Positions 33,370 through 41,377 of a stretch of 64,000 nt of DNA are shown piece after piece (within the stretch, counting starts at the first letter, position 1; every line of letters starts with the position of its first letter). Location: the IMG/VR virus record IMGVR_UViG_3300042887_001670, positions 1-64,000 of that record. One strand, given 5' to 3'. The position numbers and the translations under genes were made by a program. A model generated the notes under the pieces. It was not told where the DNA came from and did no database searches. It saw only the letters and a list, made by a program, of their open reading frames with translations. Source of the stretch: a virus.

Positions 33370-35828
33370 TTTCTATACCTTTTACCAGACCAGCCTTCGG
33401 CTTTGACGGGCAGCCCTGCCGCCCAATCCGGCGTAGCGGCTACCAACGCTTCATACTCTGCCACGTTTCCGTAGCCCTCGTCAACCTCAGAAACCACTTC
33501 GTCATGAACTGTCAACAACACAGGGTAGTTGTGTTCCTCAAGTCGGAACATCGAGGATATCATGAGGTCGCGGGAGACAGCCTGCACCACGTTCTCGGTA
33601 AAGGTGCCAGGGCTTATAGTGGTGCGTTCCCATTTACGGGTAAGAGCGTTAACCGCGCTAATCTCTACGCCATTCTTCATCTCGCCCCAAGGTGTTTTTA
33701 CCTTGCAGACGCGGGCTTCTGGGTAGTTGAGCGCACGGCCTGATGGTAAAAGCAGGCGCAGATTGCCATCGCGCATCCTGAACTTCATGTTCCGCAGTGT
33801 GACCACGCTGTTTGGGTTGCTGATTGCGCGCATCGCGGCGCGTTCCAAGGCATACCAAAGGCGTGGAATCTTAGAATAGGTTTCGCGATACAGAGTAACG
33901 ACGCGCTTGTATTCTTCCTCTGGCAAAAAAATCTGGTCCTTGGCGCAAGTCAAAGCGAACTTAGGGGCACCCATGGCGTAGCCCAGACCCAATATACAAT
34001 TATGAACAATTAAGGGTCCGCGATCCGTGTGTATCATGAACCTGTTGCGCGGCCCCGCATTTACAAGATCGTAGACGGGCTTCAAGGTCTTGGATTCTAC
34101 GTTGCAGTTCCCCGACACTCCGCCTATTGTTGACGTTATCTTTACGGGAGACAAACCGCAAATTTCCGGGGAGATAGCCGAGATTGTTGTCAGCCCTATC
34201 AAGCTCAAACTCAGGGACATCCCAGTTTTCAAGACTGAGCAGATACTTGAGGAATTCCCTTCGGTCTTTGATCCAAGGCTCGTAGACACGCAAACCCCGT
34301 CCACCATAGTGCGCGTATCCTGAATCATTGGGATTGCAGCACCTGTTGATGATCGCAGATATCCGGTTAAGCAGCCGCGTCCTATGGTCATCATCGGGGC
34401 AAATATCCGCATAACCCCAAAAATTCTTTCGCGTAGTTCCGCTTTTAGTGTTGGCGCACAGCGCGCATCGCGTGCTGGTGAAATTTCTATACGAGTTATT
34501 TGGCACGGAGTATTCTCCGGGGCTGCAATCGCACTGGACAATAAGGCCCGCGGTCCCTCCCCTGACTCCAATAAAATATCCGGTGACGGTAAGTTTCCCG
34601 CTGCGGTGGCCAATGCTAGGGATAGGGAATCTCTGTCTTGCGCCAGAAACCCGGCGTCCAACCAACTCGTCCCGCACAACACTCGATGATCCGGAGTCAA
34701 CCAAATCCCGCACAAAGGCAACACGCTTTGCGTGCAATTCGACAAGACTCCCAGATGCTCTACCCATTCTTCACCGTCCCAAACTTTCATATCAAAAGTG
34801 ATTTGTTCTATCGGGACAAGCCCGTGGTCCGTATATACCAGAGTCCCTTCGGCAATGCACGCCTTTCCTAGTTGCCTCTCTTTAGGGTTGTCCTTTTTAT
34901 TAAGAGGTTTTTTATAAACCACGCTCGCAAAGTTACAGTAAATATCATCGCCATTCGCAAATTGGTCAACAAGGTCTTGCTGCCCCGCCAACCACGCCAG
35001 AACACGGGCCTCGATAGCTGCGAAGTCTGCTGCGTAAAGCACCTTCCCTTTTGCGGCCATGACAAGGCTGCGGATTACGTCAGCAGCTACGGTCTGCACC
35101 GGGCCAAAGCACATCTCAATAAGGTCGATATCCCCTTTCTTAATATAGGGGATAGCCTCTTCAGGTTCTTTGAGAATTTCAGGGCGGGGCAAGTTCTGCA
35201 ACTGAACCCCTTTGCCCGAGAAGCGTCCTGTGGACGCCCCGTGATAGAGCAAGTTGCCGTGGATGCGGCCTTCGCTATCAGCCATGTTGAGGATGGCTTG
35301 TAGCTTTTTTGTGGAGGACTTGGCGCCGATCTGGCGTATCTCTAGGACTTCGCGCACCTGTGGCGGCAGCGACGTATCTTTGAGCGCGTTAACGATGCCT
35401 TGCTTATCAAGACTCGTGAAGTGGCTGCCTTGCATGGCGAACCACTGGATCATCTTGTCGCGTTGGTTGATCGTCGTGACAAGACCATTCGTGATCTTGG
35501 CAAGACGTTCGTTCAGCCTGCCCCCCGCCTTCTCTACCAACTCTAGGGCCATGCGCGTGGTTTCAAGGTCTACGCTTATGCCCCTGTCATTGATGATTTG
35601 GTCAAGCAGATAGACTTGCCGCTCCGATGGTGAAAGGGGGTAAAGCCTTGTCTCAGCTAGGCGTTCAGCCTCCACGTCTGTGCGGCAATATTGATATAGT
35701 TTCTCAAGGCGCGCGAGGTATTCGATACGCTGCTTTTCACGCGTTGCCTCTGTCTTGCCAGTGATCTCAAAATCGTCCCACCAACGGACGTGGGCGAAGT
35801 CGTCGTCGTCTTCGTCTATGTCACTCAT
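33366..35828 (-). CDS. polA: DNA polymerase family A, C-terminal part, with intein
   Basis: Of 820 codons, 533 are polymerase. Residues 47-56 (QYCRTDVEAE) hold only the Exo III motif of a 3'-5' exonuclease. Then come motif A (AADFAAIEAR, about 266-275), motif B (RQLGKA-CILGLGYAMG) and motif C (LLTVHDEV). Exo I and II are encoded 0.76 kb away at 36587-37036, separated by a methyltransferase gene. The intein (residues 324-610) interrupts motif B, so splicing is needed for activity. Start ATG 35828 follows AAGGCACGAGC. Confidence 0.92.
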   Translation of the reverse strand: MSDIDEDDDDFAHVRWWDDFEITGKTEATREKQRIEYLARLEKLYQYCRTDVEAERLAETRLYPLSPSERQVYLLDQIINDRGISVDLETTRMALELVEKAGGRLNERLAKITNGLVTTINQRDKMIQWFAMQGSHFTSLDKQGIVNALKDTSLPPQVREVLEIRQIGAKSSTKKLQAILNMADSEGRIHGNLLYHGASTGRFSGKGVQLQNLPRPEILKEPEEAIPYIKKGDIDLIEMCFGPVQTVAADVIRSLVMAAKGKVLYAADFAAIEARVLAWLAGQQDLVDQFANGDDIYCNFASVVYKKPLNKKDNPKERQLGKACIAEGTLVYTDHGLVPIEQITFDMKVWDGEEWVEHLGVLSNCTQSVLPLCGIWLTPDHRVLCGTSWLDAGFLAQDRDSLSLALATAAGNLPSPDILLESGEGPRALLSSAIAAPENTPCQITRIEISPARDARCAPTLKAELRERIFGVMRIFAPMMTIGRGCLTGYLRSSTGAAIPMIQDTRTMVDGVCVSTSLGSKTEGNSSSICSVLKTGMSLSLSLIGLTTISAISPEICGLSPVKITSTIGGVSGNCNVESKTLKPVYDLVNAGPRNRFMIHTDRGPLIVHNCILGLGYAMGAPKFALTCAKDQIFLPEEEYKRVVTLYRETYSKIPRLWYALERAAMRAISNPNSVVTLRNMKFRMRDGNLRLLLPSGRALNYPEARVCKVKTPWGEMKNGVEISAVNALTRKWERTTISPGTFTENVVQAVSRDLMISSMFRLEEHNYPVLLTVHDEVVSEVDEGYGNVAEYEALVAATPDWAAGLPVKAEGWSGKRYRK
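33999..34859 (-). mobile_element. Intein inserted in polymerase motif B
   Basis: Residues 324-610 of the polymerase frame (287 aa) are an intein. N-terminal block A starts at Cys324 (CIAEGTLVYTDHGLVPIEQI), block B is LTPDHRV (T378-H381), and the C-terminal blocks are PVYDLVNAGPRNRFMIHT then VHN (His609, Asn610) before Cys611 (+1). All splicing residues are present. The region between blocks B and F is Ser-rich, without an in-frame endonuclease, and overlaps the HNH gene in another frame. Confidence 0.92.
34000..34767 (-). CDS. HNH homing endonuclease encoded out of frame within the intein
   Basis: The 255-aa ORF runs in a different frame from the polymerase. It has a Cys zinc site (CDC at 79-81, CALC at 101-104), an HNH core (NRCCNPNDSGYAHYGGRGL, 141-159; ELDRADNNLGYLPGNLRF, 188-205) and a basic helical end, like phage HNH homing enzymes. 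Conserved residues 52-216 lie over polymerase codons about 405-570, where the intein frame is also open. ATG 34767 has only a weak GGTGAAG before it. Confidence 0.82.
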   Translation of the reverse strand: MGRASGSLVELHAKRVAFVRDLVDSGSSSVVRDELVGRRVSGARQRFPIPSIGHRSGKLTVTGYFIGVRGGTAGLIVQCDCSPGEYSVPNNSYRNFTSTRCALCANTKSGTTRKNFWGYADICPDDDHRTRLLNRISAIINRCCNPNDSGYAHYGGRGLRVYEPWIKDRREFLKYLLSLENWDVPEFELDRADNNLGYLPGNLRFVSRKDNVNNRRSVGELQRRIQDLEARLRSCKCGAAQQVHDTHGSRTLNCS

Positions 35829-35837
35829 GCTCGTGCC

Positions 35838-36590
35838 TTAATACAGCGAAAAAGGCCCTGCTTCAAACGCTTTCTCAATCCGATCTTTTGCGATGGCAAA
35901 ATATTTGTCGTCAAGTTCGATACCGATGAACTTGCGGCCAAGGTTCATCGCCGCGACGCCGGTTGTGCCGCTGCCCATGGTGAAGTCGAGAACGGTTTCG
36001 TTGGGGTTGGTGTAGGTCTTGATAAGGTATTCCATGAGAGCGACGGGTTTTTGGGTGGGGTGCCCACAATTTTTGTCCATCCCAAAAGTCAGAATTGTTT
36101 TAGGGTATGAGTGGGTCCGTATGACTTGTAATTTCTGCTTAGTAGTTGCCCCTCCCATTAACTCTGTCCTGCTCGACTCTACGCTGGAACCTTTTTGTGG
36201 TTTAGATTTCAACGTCATCTGAGGGTCATATGTAGGCGCGTTGCTATAAAATACACTTATACTCTCATTTTGCGCCATTGGTCTTTTTTTTGCTACAAGA
36301 TGCCCCCGGGCAGTTACTTTATCCCACACCCAATCATACTTATACATTTTTATGTTACTGACACGCATGTGGGAAGAAAAAGGTTCCCCACCAAATAATA
36401 CGACAGCACCGTTCTTCTTCGTGATGCGCTTCAACTGTGCCCACATCGGTTCAAACGGGATAACAGAATCCCATGAACACGCGGTCGTGCCATAAGGCGG
36501 GTCGGTCAAAACCATATCCACCGAACCATCCGGGATTTCCTTCATACGCTCAAGGCAGTCGCCCTTGAGCAGCGTCAGCACGTCCTTCAT
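35838..36590 (-). CDS. DNA methyltransferase (beta-class, DPPY)
   Basis: The 250-aa product starts at ATG 36590 in an ATGA overlap with the exonuclease fragment. DPPYG (30-34) precedes the SAM motif DFTMGSGTTGVA near the C-terminus, so motif order IV to I is the beta class, acting on N6-adenine or N4-cytosine. There is no partner restriction gene; it may protect phage DNA. It lies exactly between the two parts of the DNA polymerase. Confidence 0.88.
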   Translation of the reverse strand: MKDVLTLLKGDCLERMKEIPDGSVDMVLTDPPYGTTACSWDSVIPFEPMWAQLKRITKKNGAVVLFGGEPFSSHMRVSNIKMYKYDWVWDKVTARGHLVAKKRPMAQNESISVFYSNAPTYDPQMTLKSKPQKGSSVESSRTELMGGATTKQKLQVIRTHSYPKTILTFGMDKNCGHPTQKPVALMEYLIKTYTNPNETVLDFTMGSGTTGVAAMNLGRKFIGIELDDKYFAIAKDRIEKAFEAGPFSLY

Positions 36591-37036
36591 ACTTTCTTCC
36601 CTTTCCTCGGCTTCGTCATTTTCAACATATGCCTGCTGCCTTCCATGTCCTTTTGGATCGGCAGGCTTAGTGCCTCGCCAAGCCCTTCCAATGACCGTGG
36701 AAGGGCCATGGCTGCCGCCATGGCGGCTGTGCAGAACCATTGCTCCAACGCCACAGGGGCGCAGCCATAGTGCGCTACGGCGATGTTCTTAGTAATCAGC
36801 CGTTCGAACTGCGCATTGTGCGCAAAAATCGGAAAACCCTGCCTGATATGCTTGTTCAAATCCATGGGCCACGGAAGATCAGGCGTCCATATCTGGACAG
36901 GTTCTGCGTTACGGCTATACCCCATGCACAGGATATCGGTGCTGGGGTGTTCAGCGTAGCGGTAGATGCCCACCAATTTGAGATTGGCGGTGGATTTAGT
37001 TTCGTAGTCAATGTGGTAAATGGGTGTATCTTGCAT
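36587..37036 (-). CDS. DNA polymerase exonuclease fragment (Exo I and II)
   Basis: The 149-aa protein resembles the N-terminus of phage family A polymerases: Exo I IDYETKS (residues 9-15), YRYAEHPSTDILCMGYS, Exo II IFAHNAQFER, and SLEGLGEALSLPIQKD. It ends MLKMTKPRKGKKV, just where intact relatives continue to Exo III, here in the polymerase gene. A terminator lies immediately upstream, and no clear ribosome site precedes the ATG. Confidence 0.85.
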   Translation of the reverse strand: MQDTPIYHIDYETKSTANLKLVGIYRYAEHPSTDILCMGYSRNAEPVQIWTPDLPWPMDLNKHIRQGFPIFAHNAQFERLITKNIAVAHYGCAPVALEQWFCTAAMAAAMALPRSLEGLGEALSLPIQKDMEGSRHMLKMTKPRKGKKV

Positions 37037-37038
37037 TG

Positions 37039-37069
37039 GAAAAAAGAAGGGGCATTTCTGCCCCTTCTT
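37039..37069 (-). terminator. Terminator between the SSB-like and exonuclease genes
   Basis: A 10-bp stem (AGAAGGGGCA, 37045-37054, with TGCCCCTTCT, 37059-37068) and a GAAA loop on the minus strand is followed by a run of T, 9 nt after the upstream stop. It would lower transcription of the polymerase genes relative to the SSB-like gene. Confidence 0.85.
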
Positions 37070-37077
37070 CTCCTGCC

Positions 37078-37650
37078 TTAGAACAAGTCCTTGGCATCGC
37101 CTTCGCTGATATTGCTGCCAGCAACATCATCGAAGTCGTTATCAGCGCTGCGCCCGCCGCCAGTTGCGATACGCTCGCCATCGTCAATGAACTGAACATT
37201 GTTCAGTCCAAACGACACGCCCTTGTTGCCGCTGTTGTCATACCCGAAAGCATTGACGCTCGCGCGCACGAAGCAGCCAGGGTAGAGGCGATCTTCGTCG
37301 GTGATGACAGGGAACTTGCCTTCGACCTTCTTGCGGTCCACTACCTTGGGCTGCTTCTTGCTGCTTACGGTGATGAAGATGCAATCGTCGTCAAAGCCAG
37401 CGGTGCCTTCCTTGTCGGAACCAGGACGGAAAGGCGAACGCACATTCTTTGGCGGCTTTTCACCAAACTTGGCCTTAGCGGCAGCGCCCGCCGCCTTCTT
37501 CAGATTCTGAAACTCGGCGGTTTCCTGCGCGGCCTTGTCGAACACAAGAACACAGGAAAACTTCGGCGTGTTGCCATTGAACCCACGAGGCTCAAACAGA
37601 GCGGGAAAAGCAAGTCGGGCCTTGGGGGTAACTACGTTCGTCTCGCTCAT
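37078..37650 (-). CDS. Single-stranded DNA-binding protein (DUF2815)
   Basis: The 190-aa product starts at ATG 37650 (MSETNVVTP). It matches DUF2815 SSBs: PKARLAFPALFEPRGFNG, FSCVLVF, LYPGCFVRASVNAFGYDN and a final acidic tail (DFDDVAG, EGDAKDLF) that recruits partners in SSBs. It coats ssDNA in replication and recombination. Confidence 0.82.
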   Translation of the reverse strand: MSETNVVTPKARLAFPALFEPRGFNGNTPKFSCVLVFDKAAQETAEFQNLKKAAGAAAKAKFGEKPPKNVRSPFRPGSDKEGTAGFDDDCIFITVSSKKQPKVVDRKKVEGKFPVITDEDRLYPGCFVRASVNAFGYDNSGNKGVSFGLNNVQFIDDGERIATGGGRSADNDFDDVAGSNISEGDAKDLF

Positions 37651-37741
37651 CTGAGCGTTCTCCTTGGAGCCGGGTTGGCGTGCATTTTGCCCCTTGTGCG
37701 CGCACACCATTGCCCAGCCACGATGTTAAAGAGGGGCAAAA

Positions 37742-38968
37742 TTATTCGTAGTTGCGGAAGCCGTCATGGTCCAACGCCAACGTGTCATCAAACTCTCCGC
37801 CGATCTGGACCACAACTGCGGGCCGTTTGTCGGATAGCGATGCGATGGTGTTGCCTGAAGATACTGCCACAATGACCTCTGCCAGTCTATCCTTAATCGC
37901 CTTCTTCTTACCAAGTTTTTCCTCGGCTTGCGCGGGCGAGATTAGCTTGCGCGTGAAGATATCGTCATCCTCAAGACCCATGCTATTCAGGAGGTCAATG
38001 GCATCATCTTCGCTTTGCCACTTGCGCTGCGCCCGCTTGGCTACGAGCTTGTAGCCGGGGACAACGCCACCCTGTTCCAACTTACGCTGCGCGTATGCTT
38101 GGACAGAGTTGATCCACCCCTTGAATACATCGGCCTTGGCGAGAATCTGGCCGATCTGTTCTTCGCTCAGGCCCTCGGGCTCAGGGGGCAAAAAACCATC
38201 GTCAAACTCCGCTTGTGCCAGTGCTACCGCCTGTTCGTGTAGGCGAGGGCACTTAGGCTGCGCCAAGCAGAACCGGCAATGGTCGCCCGCGTTAAGGGCA
38301 GCATCGGCCTCCTGCGTCTTGTGTGCTGCGGCGAGAAGGTCATCCGCGAACTCGATGCGAAGTGAGTAGGCGTCTGTCTCGAAAGACCTGATATGCCCAT
38401 CAGCATGGCGGTAGCGGGGCTGCACGATGACCATACGGATATGGCGCGGGAAGATGCCTTCCTGTGCCTCCAAAGCCAGCATGGCGCCCAAGGCATAGTA
38501 AGAAAGCTGAGGAGAGTTCTGCACCTTCACAGGCACACCAGCGCCATACTTCAGGTCCATTACGGTCAGGCGCTTCTCACGTTCATTCCAGATGACCGCA
38601 TCCGCTGTGCCAAACATAGGCACAGGCGGATTAAGGGCCTCTAGCGTGAACCGTTGTTCGATGAACAGTTTGTTGCCTTTGGCTTCGGCCAGCACCGCGT
38701 CAACATAGACCTGCACCGCCTCAGCCATATCTTCCGTGACTTCAAAGCCCTCAATCTCCTGCTCTAAGAAGTCAGAAGCAGGCTTGCCTTGGCGCAAGCA
38801 CATCTCCGCCAACTCGTGTGCTGCGGTGCCTTCGCGTGCATATTCAGAAGAGATATTTGGCATCCCCTCAGATAGATTGACAGAGCCAGGGCAGGCGATC
38901 CACCGAGAAGCGGAACTCGCGCCCAAAGAAGCATGGGCACGATCAGCATGGACAGGCAGGTTAGACAT
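37742..38968 (-). CDS. DUF2800 Cas4/RecB-type nuclease
   Basis: The 408-aa protein has a PD-(D/E)XK site (GTADAV with D123, DLK with D138 and K140, Q154) and four cysteines (C26, C231, C234, C240) placed like the Fe-S clamp of Cas4/AddB nucleases. It is probably an exonuclease used in recombination or DNA processing, paired with the SSB-like gene downstream. Confidence 0.82.
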   Translation of the reverse strand: MSNLPVHADRAHASLGASSASRWIACPGSVNLSEGMPNISSEYAREGTAAHELAEMCLRQGKPASDFLEQEIEGFEVTEDMAEAVQVYVDAVLAEAKGNKLFIEQRFTLEALNPPVPMFGTADAVIWNEREKRLTVMDLKYGAGVPVKVQNSPQLSYYALGAMLALEAQEGIFPRHIRMVIVQPRYRHADGHIRSFETDAYSLRIEFADDLLAAAHKTQEADAALNAGDHCRFCLAQPKCPRLHEQAVALAQAEFDDGFLPPEPEGLSEEQIGQILAKADVFKGWINSVQAYAQRKLEQGGVVPGYKLVAKRAQRKWQSEDDAIDLLNSMGLEDDDIFTRKLISPAQAEEKLGKKKAIKDRLAEVIVAVSSGNTIASLSDKRPAVVVQIGGEFDDTLALDHDGFRNYE

Positions 38969-39482
38969 TGATTATGGCCCGTGTGATAGCGCGATAGTAT
39001 TTCATGCACGCTTGGGCATCAAAGTCGGATACTCGCGCCATTTGTGTGTTGTCCGCAATCTCCTTACGAGTTGCGTCAGGACCGATTTCAGAGAGTCGCG
39101 CAGAAAGTAGATCGCGGCAATACTTGCGGCCTTGCTCTACGTTTTTAGCAAACCATTCGTCGGGGAACATCGGAAAATCACGTTCTTCCACATTAAACGT
39201 ATCGCTGTGGTAGGCGTCCATTTCCTGACAGTCTGCCGCTTCTTCCACAATCTCGATCTGTTGCGGCTCTACAACGGCCACGGATACTACCGTAGAAGCG
39301 TCAGTCTTGCGCGGCCTGCCGCGTGGGCGCTTCTCACCTGTAGAGGCAACAGTGGTCGTATTCTCCACCGTATCCTCTTCTAGGCTCACGCCCGCAAGAA
39401 GGTGGATAGCGTCGTTAGAAATCCTGTGGATGCCTTTGATCGCCGTCTCGGCAATCAGGGCAATCGCTTCGTTGCGGTCCAT
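38961..39482 (-). CDS. Hypothetical 173-aa protein with AT-hook
   Basis: The protein contains an AT-hook-like RPRGRPRKTD (about residues 52-61), after which a Val-rich linker leads to a helical C-terminus (FDAQACMKYYRAITRAIINV). Minor-groove DNA binding is likely. It overlaps the DUF2800 gene by 8 nt. Confidence 0.65.
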   Translation of the reverse strand: MDRNEAIALIAETAIKGIHRISNDAIHLLAGVSLEEDTVENTTTVASTGEKRPRGRPRKTDASTVVSVAVVEPQQIEIVEEAADCQEMDAYHSDTFNVEERDFPMFPDEWFAKNVEQGRKYCRDLLSARLSEIGPDATRKEIADNTQMARVSDFDAQACMKYYRAITRAIINV

Positions 39483-39492
39483 CTTATACCCC

Positions 39493-40902
39493 TTAGAGCA
39501 TGATTTCGCTGATTTGCTTTGACTTGCGTATGATAACGCGAGTCAAATCTTCATCAATCGAGCCAGCCAATACCACGTATCTGGCAAGCACGCTAGAACT
39601 TTCTTGGCCAATTCGGTGCGCCCGCGCCGCTGCTTGGACGTTCTCGGCAGGGGTCCACGACGGTTCCATAATCAAAACATTATCGCTTGCCGTCAGCGTA
39701 ATGGCAGAGTTAGTAGCCGTGATCTGCCCAATAAAGACACGGATATCCGGTTTGCCTTGAAAGTCATCAATCGCCTTTTGTCGAGTATTCCGTGCGGTGT
39801 CCCCTGTAATCACGACAGGGGAAAAGGCTTTGAGCTTTTCCGCTACTTGTGAGATAACTTCTCGATGGTAGCAGAACAAGATAATCTTCTTCGCGCCATT
39901 CTCCAATTCTTCTTTGATGAAATCACTTGTCGGCTCTACTTTTGCAAGCCCGACAGCGCGGCGCAAGGATGCAAGCGCTTGCTTATCCGCATTACGAAGA
40001 ATATCGTCTGATAAGGTGCCGTCTTTGTTATGGTGGTTTGCAGCCGCTGCGGCCAGGACGGCTTTGACTTCTGAGATAGCTTGCGTTTTCTCAAGCGCCA
40101 TCACTTCCTTGAGCGCGGACTTGGGCGGCTCAAGAACAATCGTGCCCCATTGGAGTGCGGGCAACTGCGTCAACACATCTTCTTTCTTACGTCTGATGAA
40201 GAAACCATCAATACGTTGGCGCAATTCGCCTGTATTTTTGTTGCCTTTAATACGCTCAACTGTCCGCATACCAAAATGCAGTATGTCCAAAACGCAAAAG
40301 TATTTTACGAATTGAGCATAGGTCATACGCCCGTCTGGCGTTTGTAGCCGCTCGGAGGCTAGTGCGCGTAGGTGCGTGTAGATTTCTGAAGCGTTGTTTG
40401 GCAGCGGAGTGCCAGTTAGAATCCATGTGCGTTTGGTGGCGGCTAGAATGCCGCCTTGGCCGTTAAGCCTTTCGCCATAGACTGCTTTCGTGCGTAGGGC
40501 TGTTCGGTTCTTAAGTGCGTGCGCTTCGTCAATGATAAGAAGATCAAACCCCATATCAAGGATTTTAGCGCGTAGTGTAGGATTGGCGAGCATATCGTAG
40601 CTGACAATAACCACATCTGCTTCAAGTGGAATGTCAGACTTGATATTTTTAATCACGAAAGTTGTTCGTGGAATTATCTGCCAATTCAGCATTTCGCGCT
40701 GCCAGTTGATCCGCGCCACGGCAGGACAAACGACTAGAATGCGGCGCAGATTAAGGGCATCCGCCGCCCTGATCGCCTGCGCCGTTTTACCAAGCCCCAT
40801 GTCGTCAAAAAGACCGGCATTGGAGTTGTCGGTCTTTTTGGCAACAAGGAAGTTGACGCCTTCAATCTGGTAGGGGAGAAGGCCGTCTTGCCAGTTAGGC
40901 AT
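39493..40902 (-). CDS. SNF2-like SF2 helicase/translocase
   Basis: The 469-aa protein has Walker A DMGLGKT (34-40), DEAH (125-128), LTGTPLPN, and motif VI ARAHRIGQ near residue 430. This SWI2/SNF2-type arrangement is common in phages and may remodel replication or recombination structures. Its start overlaps the RuvC-like gene by 8 nt. Confidence 0.9.
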   Translation of the reverse strand: MPNWQDGLLPYQIEGVNFLVAKKTDNSNAGLFDDMGLGKTAQAIRAADALNLRRILVVCPAVARINWQREMLNWQIIPRTTFVIKNIKSDIPLEADVVIVSYDMLANPTLRAKILDMGFDLLIIDEAHALKNRTALRTKAVYGERLNGQGGILAATKRTWILTGTPLPNNASEIYTHLRALASERLQTPDGRMTYAQFVKYFCVLDILHFGMRTVERIKGNKNTGELRQRIDGFFIRRKKEDVLTQLPALQWGTIVLEPPKSALKEVMALEKTQAISEVKAVLAAAAANHHNKDGTLSDDILRNADKQALASLRRAVGLAKVEPTSDFIKEELENGAKKIILFCYHREVISQVAEKLKAFSPVVITGDTARNTRQKAIDDFQGKPDIRVFIGQITATNSAITLTASDNVLIMEPSWTPAENVQAAARAHRIGQESSSVLARYVVLAGSIDEDLTRVIIRKSKQISEIML

Positions 40903-41377
40903 TGCTCAACCCATAATAGGCCAACAACGCACTCTCCGCCCTACCATCGTCCTTTACGCGCTTAAACAAATCTACCTTGTCAGGGAACAACGCCATCGCC
41001 TTCAAGCGCGCTCCTCCCTTGTCAGCAGGAATGTTCATGCGCCGCTTCCACGTTGCAGGGTGGACGAGCGTAGTAGGGATTTGAAGTGCCGCCAAGACCC
41101 CTTCGATCTGTCCAAGATTGCGCCCAAAAGAGAAAGCGCCGACAGCGCCTTCTCCTGGTCGAACGCCGACACTTTCAAGGAATGCCTTCTGCGGTGCCAT
41201 GTTTTTTATCATAGCCGCGAGTGCCGCAGGGGGCACGCTCCTGCGCTTCTTACCGTTAACGACGACTTCGATAGTCGGCATGTCCTCGATAGCAAGAACT
41301 TTACCGTTTTGGTCAAGCAGGGCCAAAGCCCCGCTTAGACCTGGGTCGATGCCAAGGATCAAAATACGTCGCCCCAC
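40895..41377 (-). CDS. RuvC-like Holliday junction resolvase
   Basis: The 160-aa protein has the RNase H-like acidic sites ILGIDPGLSGA (D11), FLES (E68) and DDGRAESALLA (about 143-153). It should resolve four-way junctions before packaging. Translation starts at GTG 41377, 19 nt inside the nrdB end. Confidence 0.87.
   Translation of the reverse strand: MGRRILILGIDPGLSGALALLDQNGKVLAIEDMPTIEVVVNGKKRRSVPPAALAAMIKNMAPQKAFLESVGVRPGEGAVGAFSFGRNLGQIEGVLAALQIPTTLVHPATWKRRMNIPADKGGARLKAMALFPDKVDLFKRVKDDGRAESALLAYYGLSNA

Noticed and set aside
34000-34859. Group I intron instead of an intein
   Set aside because: Intein splicing blocks are in frame at both junctions, and I see no need for an RNA intron since the frame runs through.
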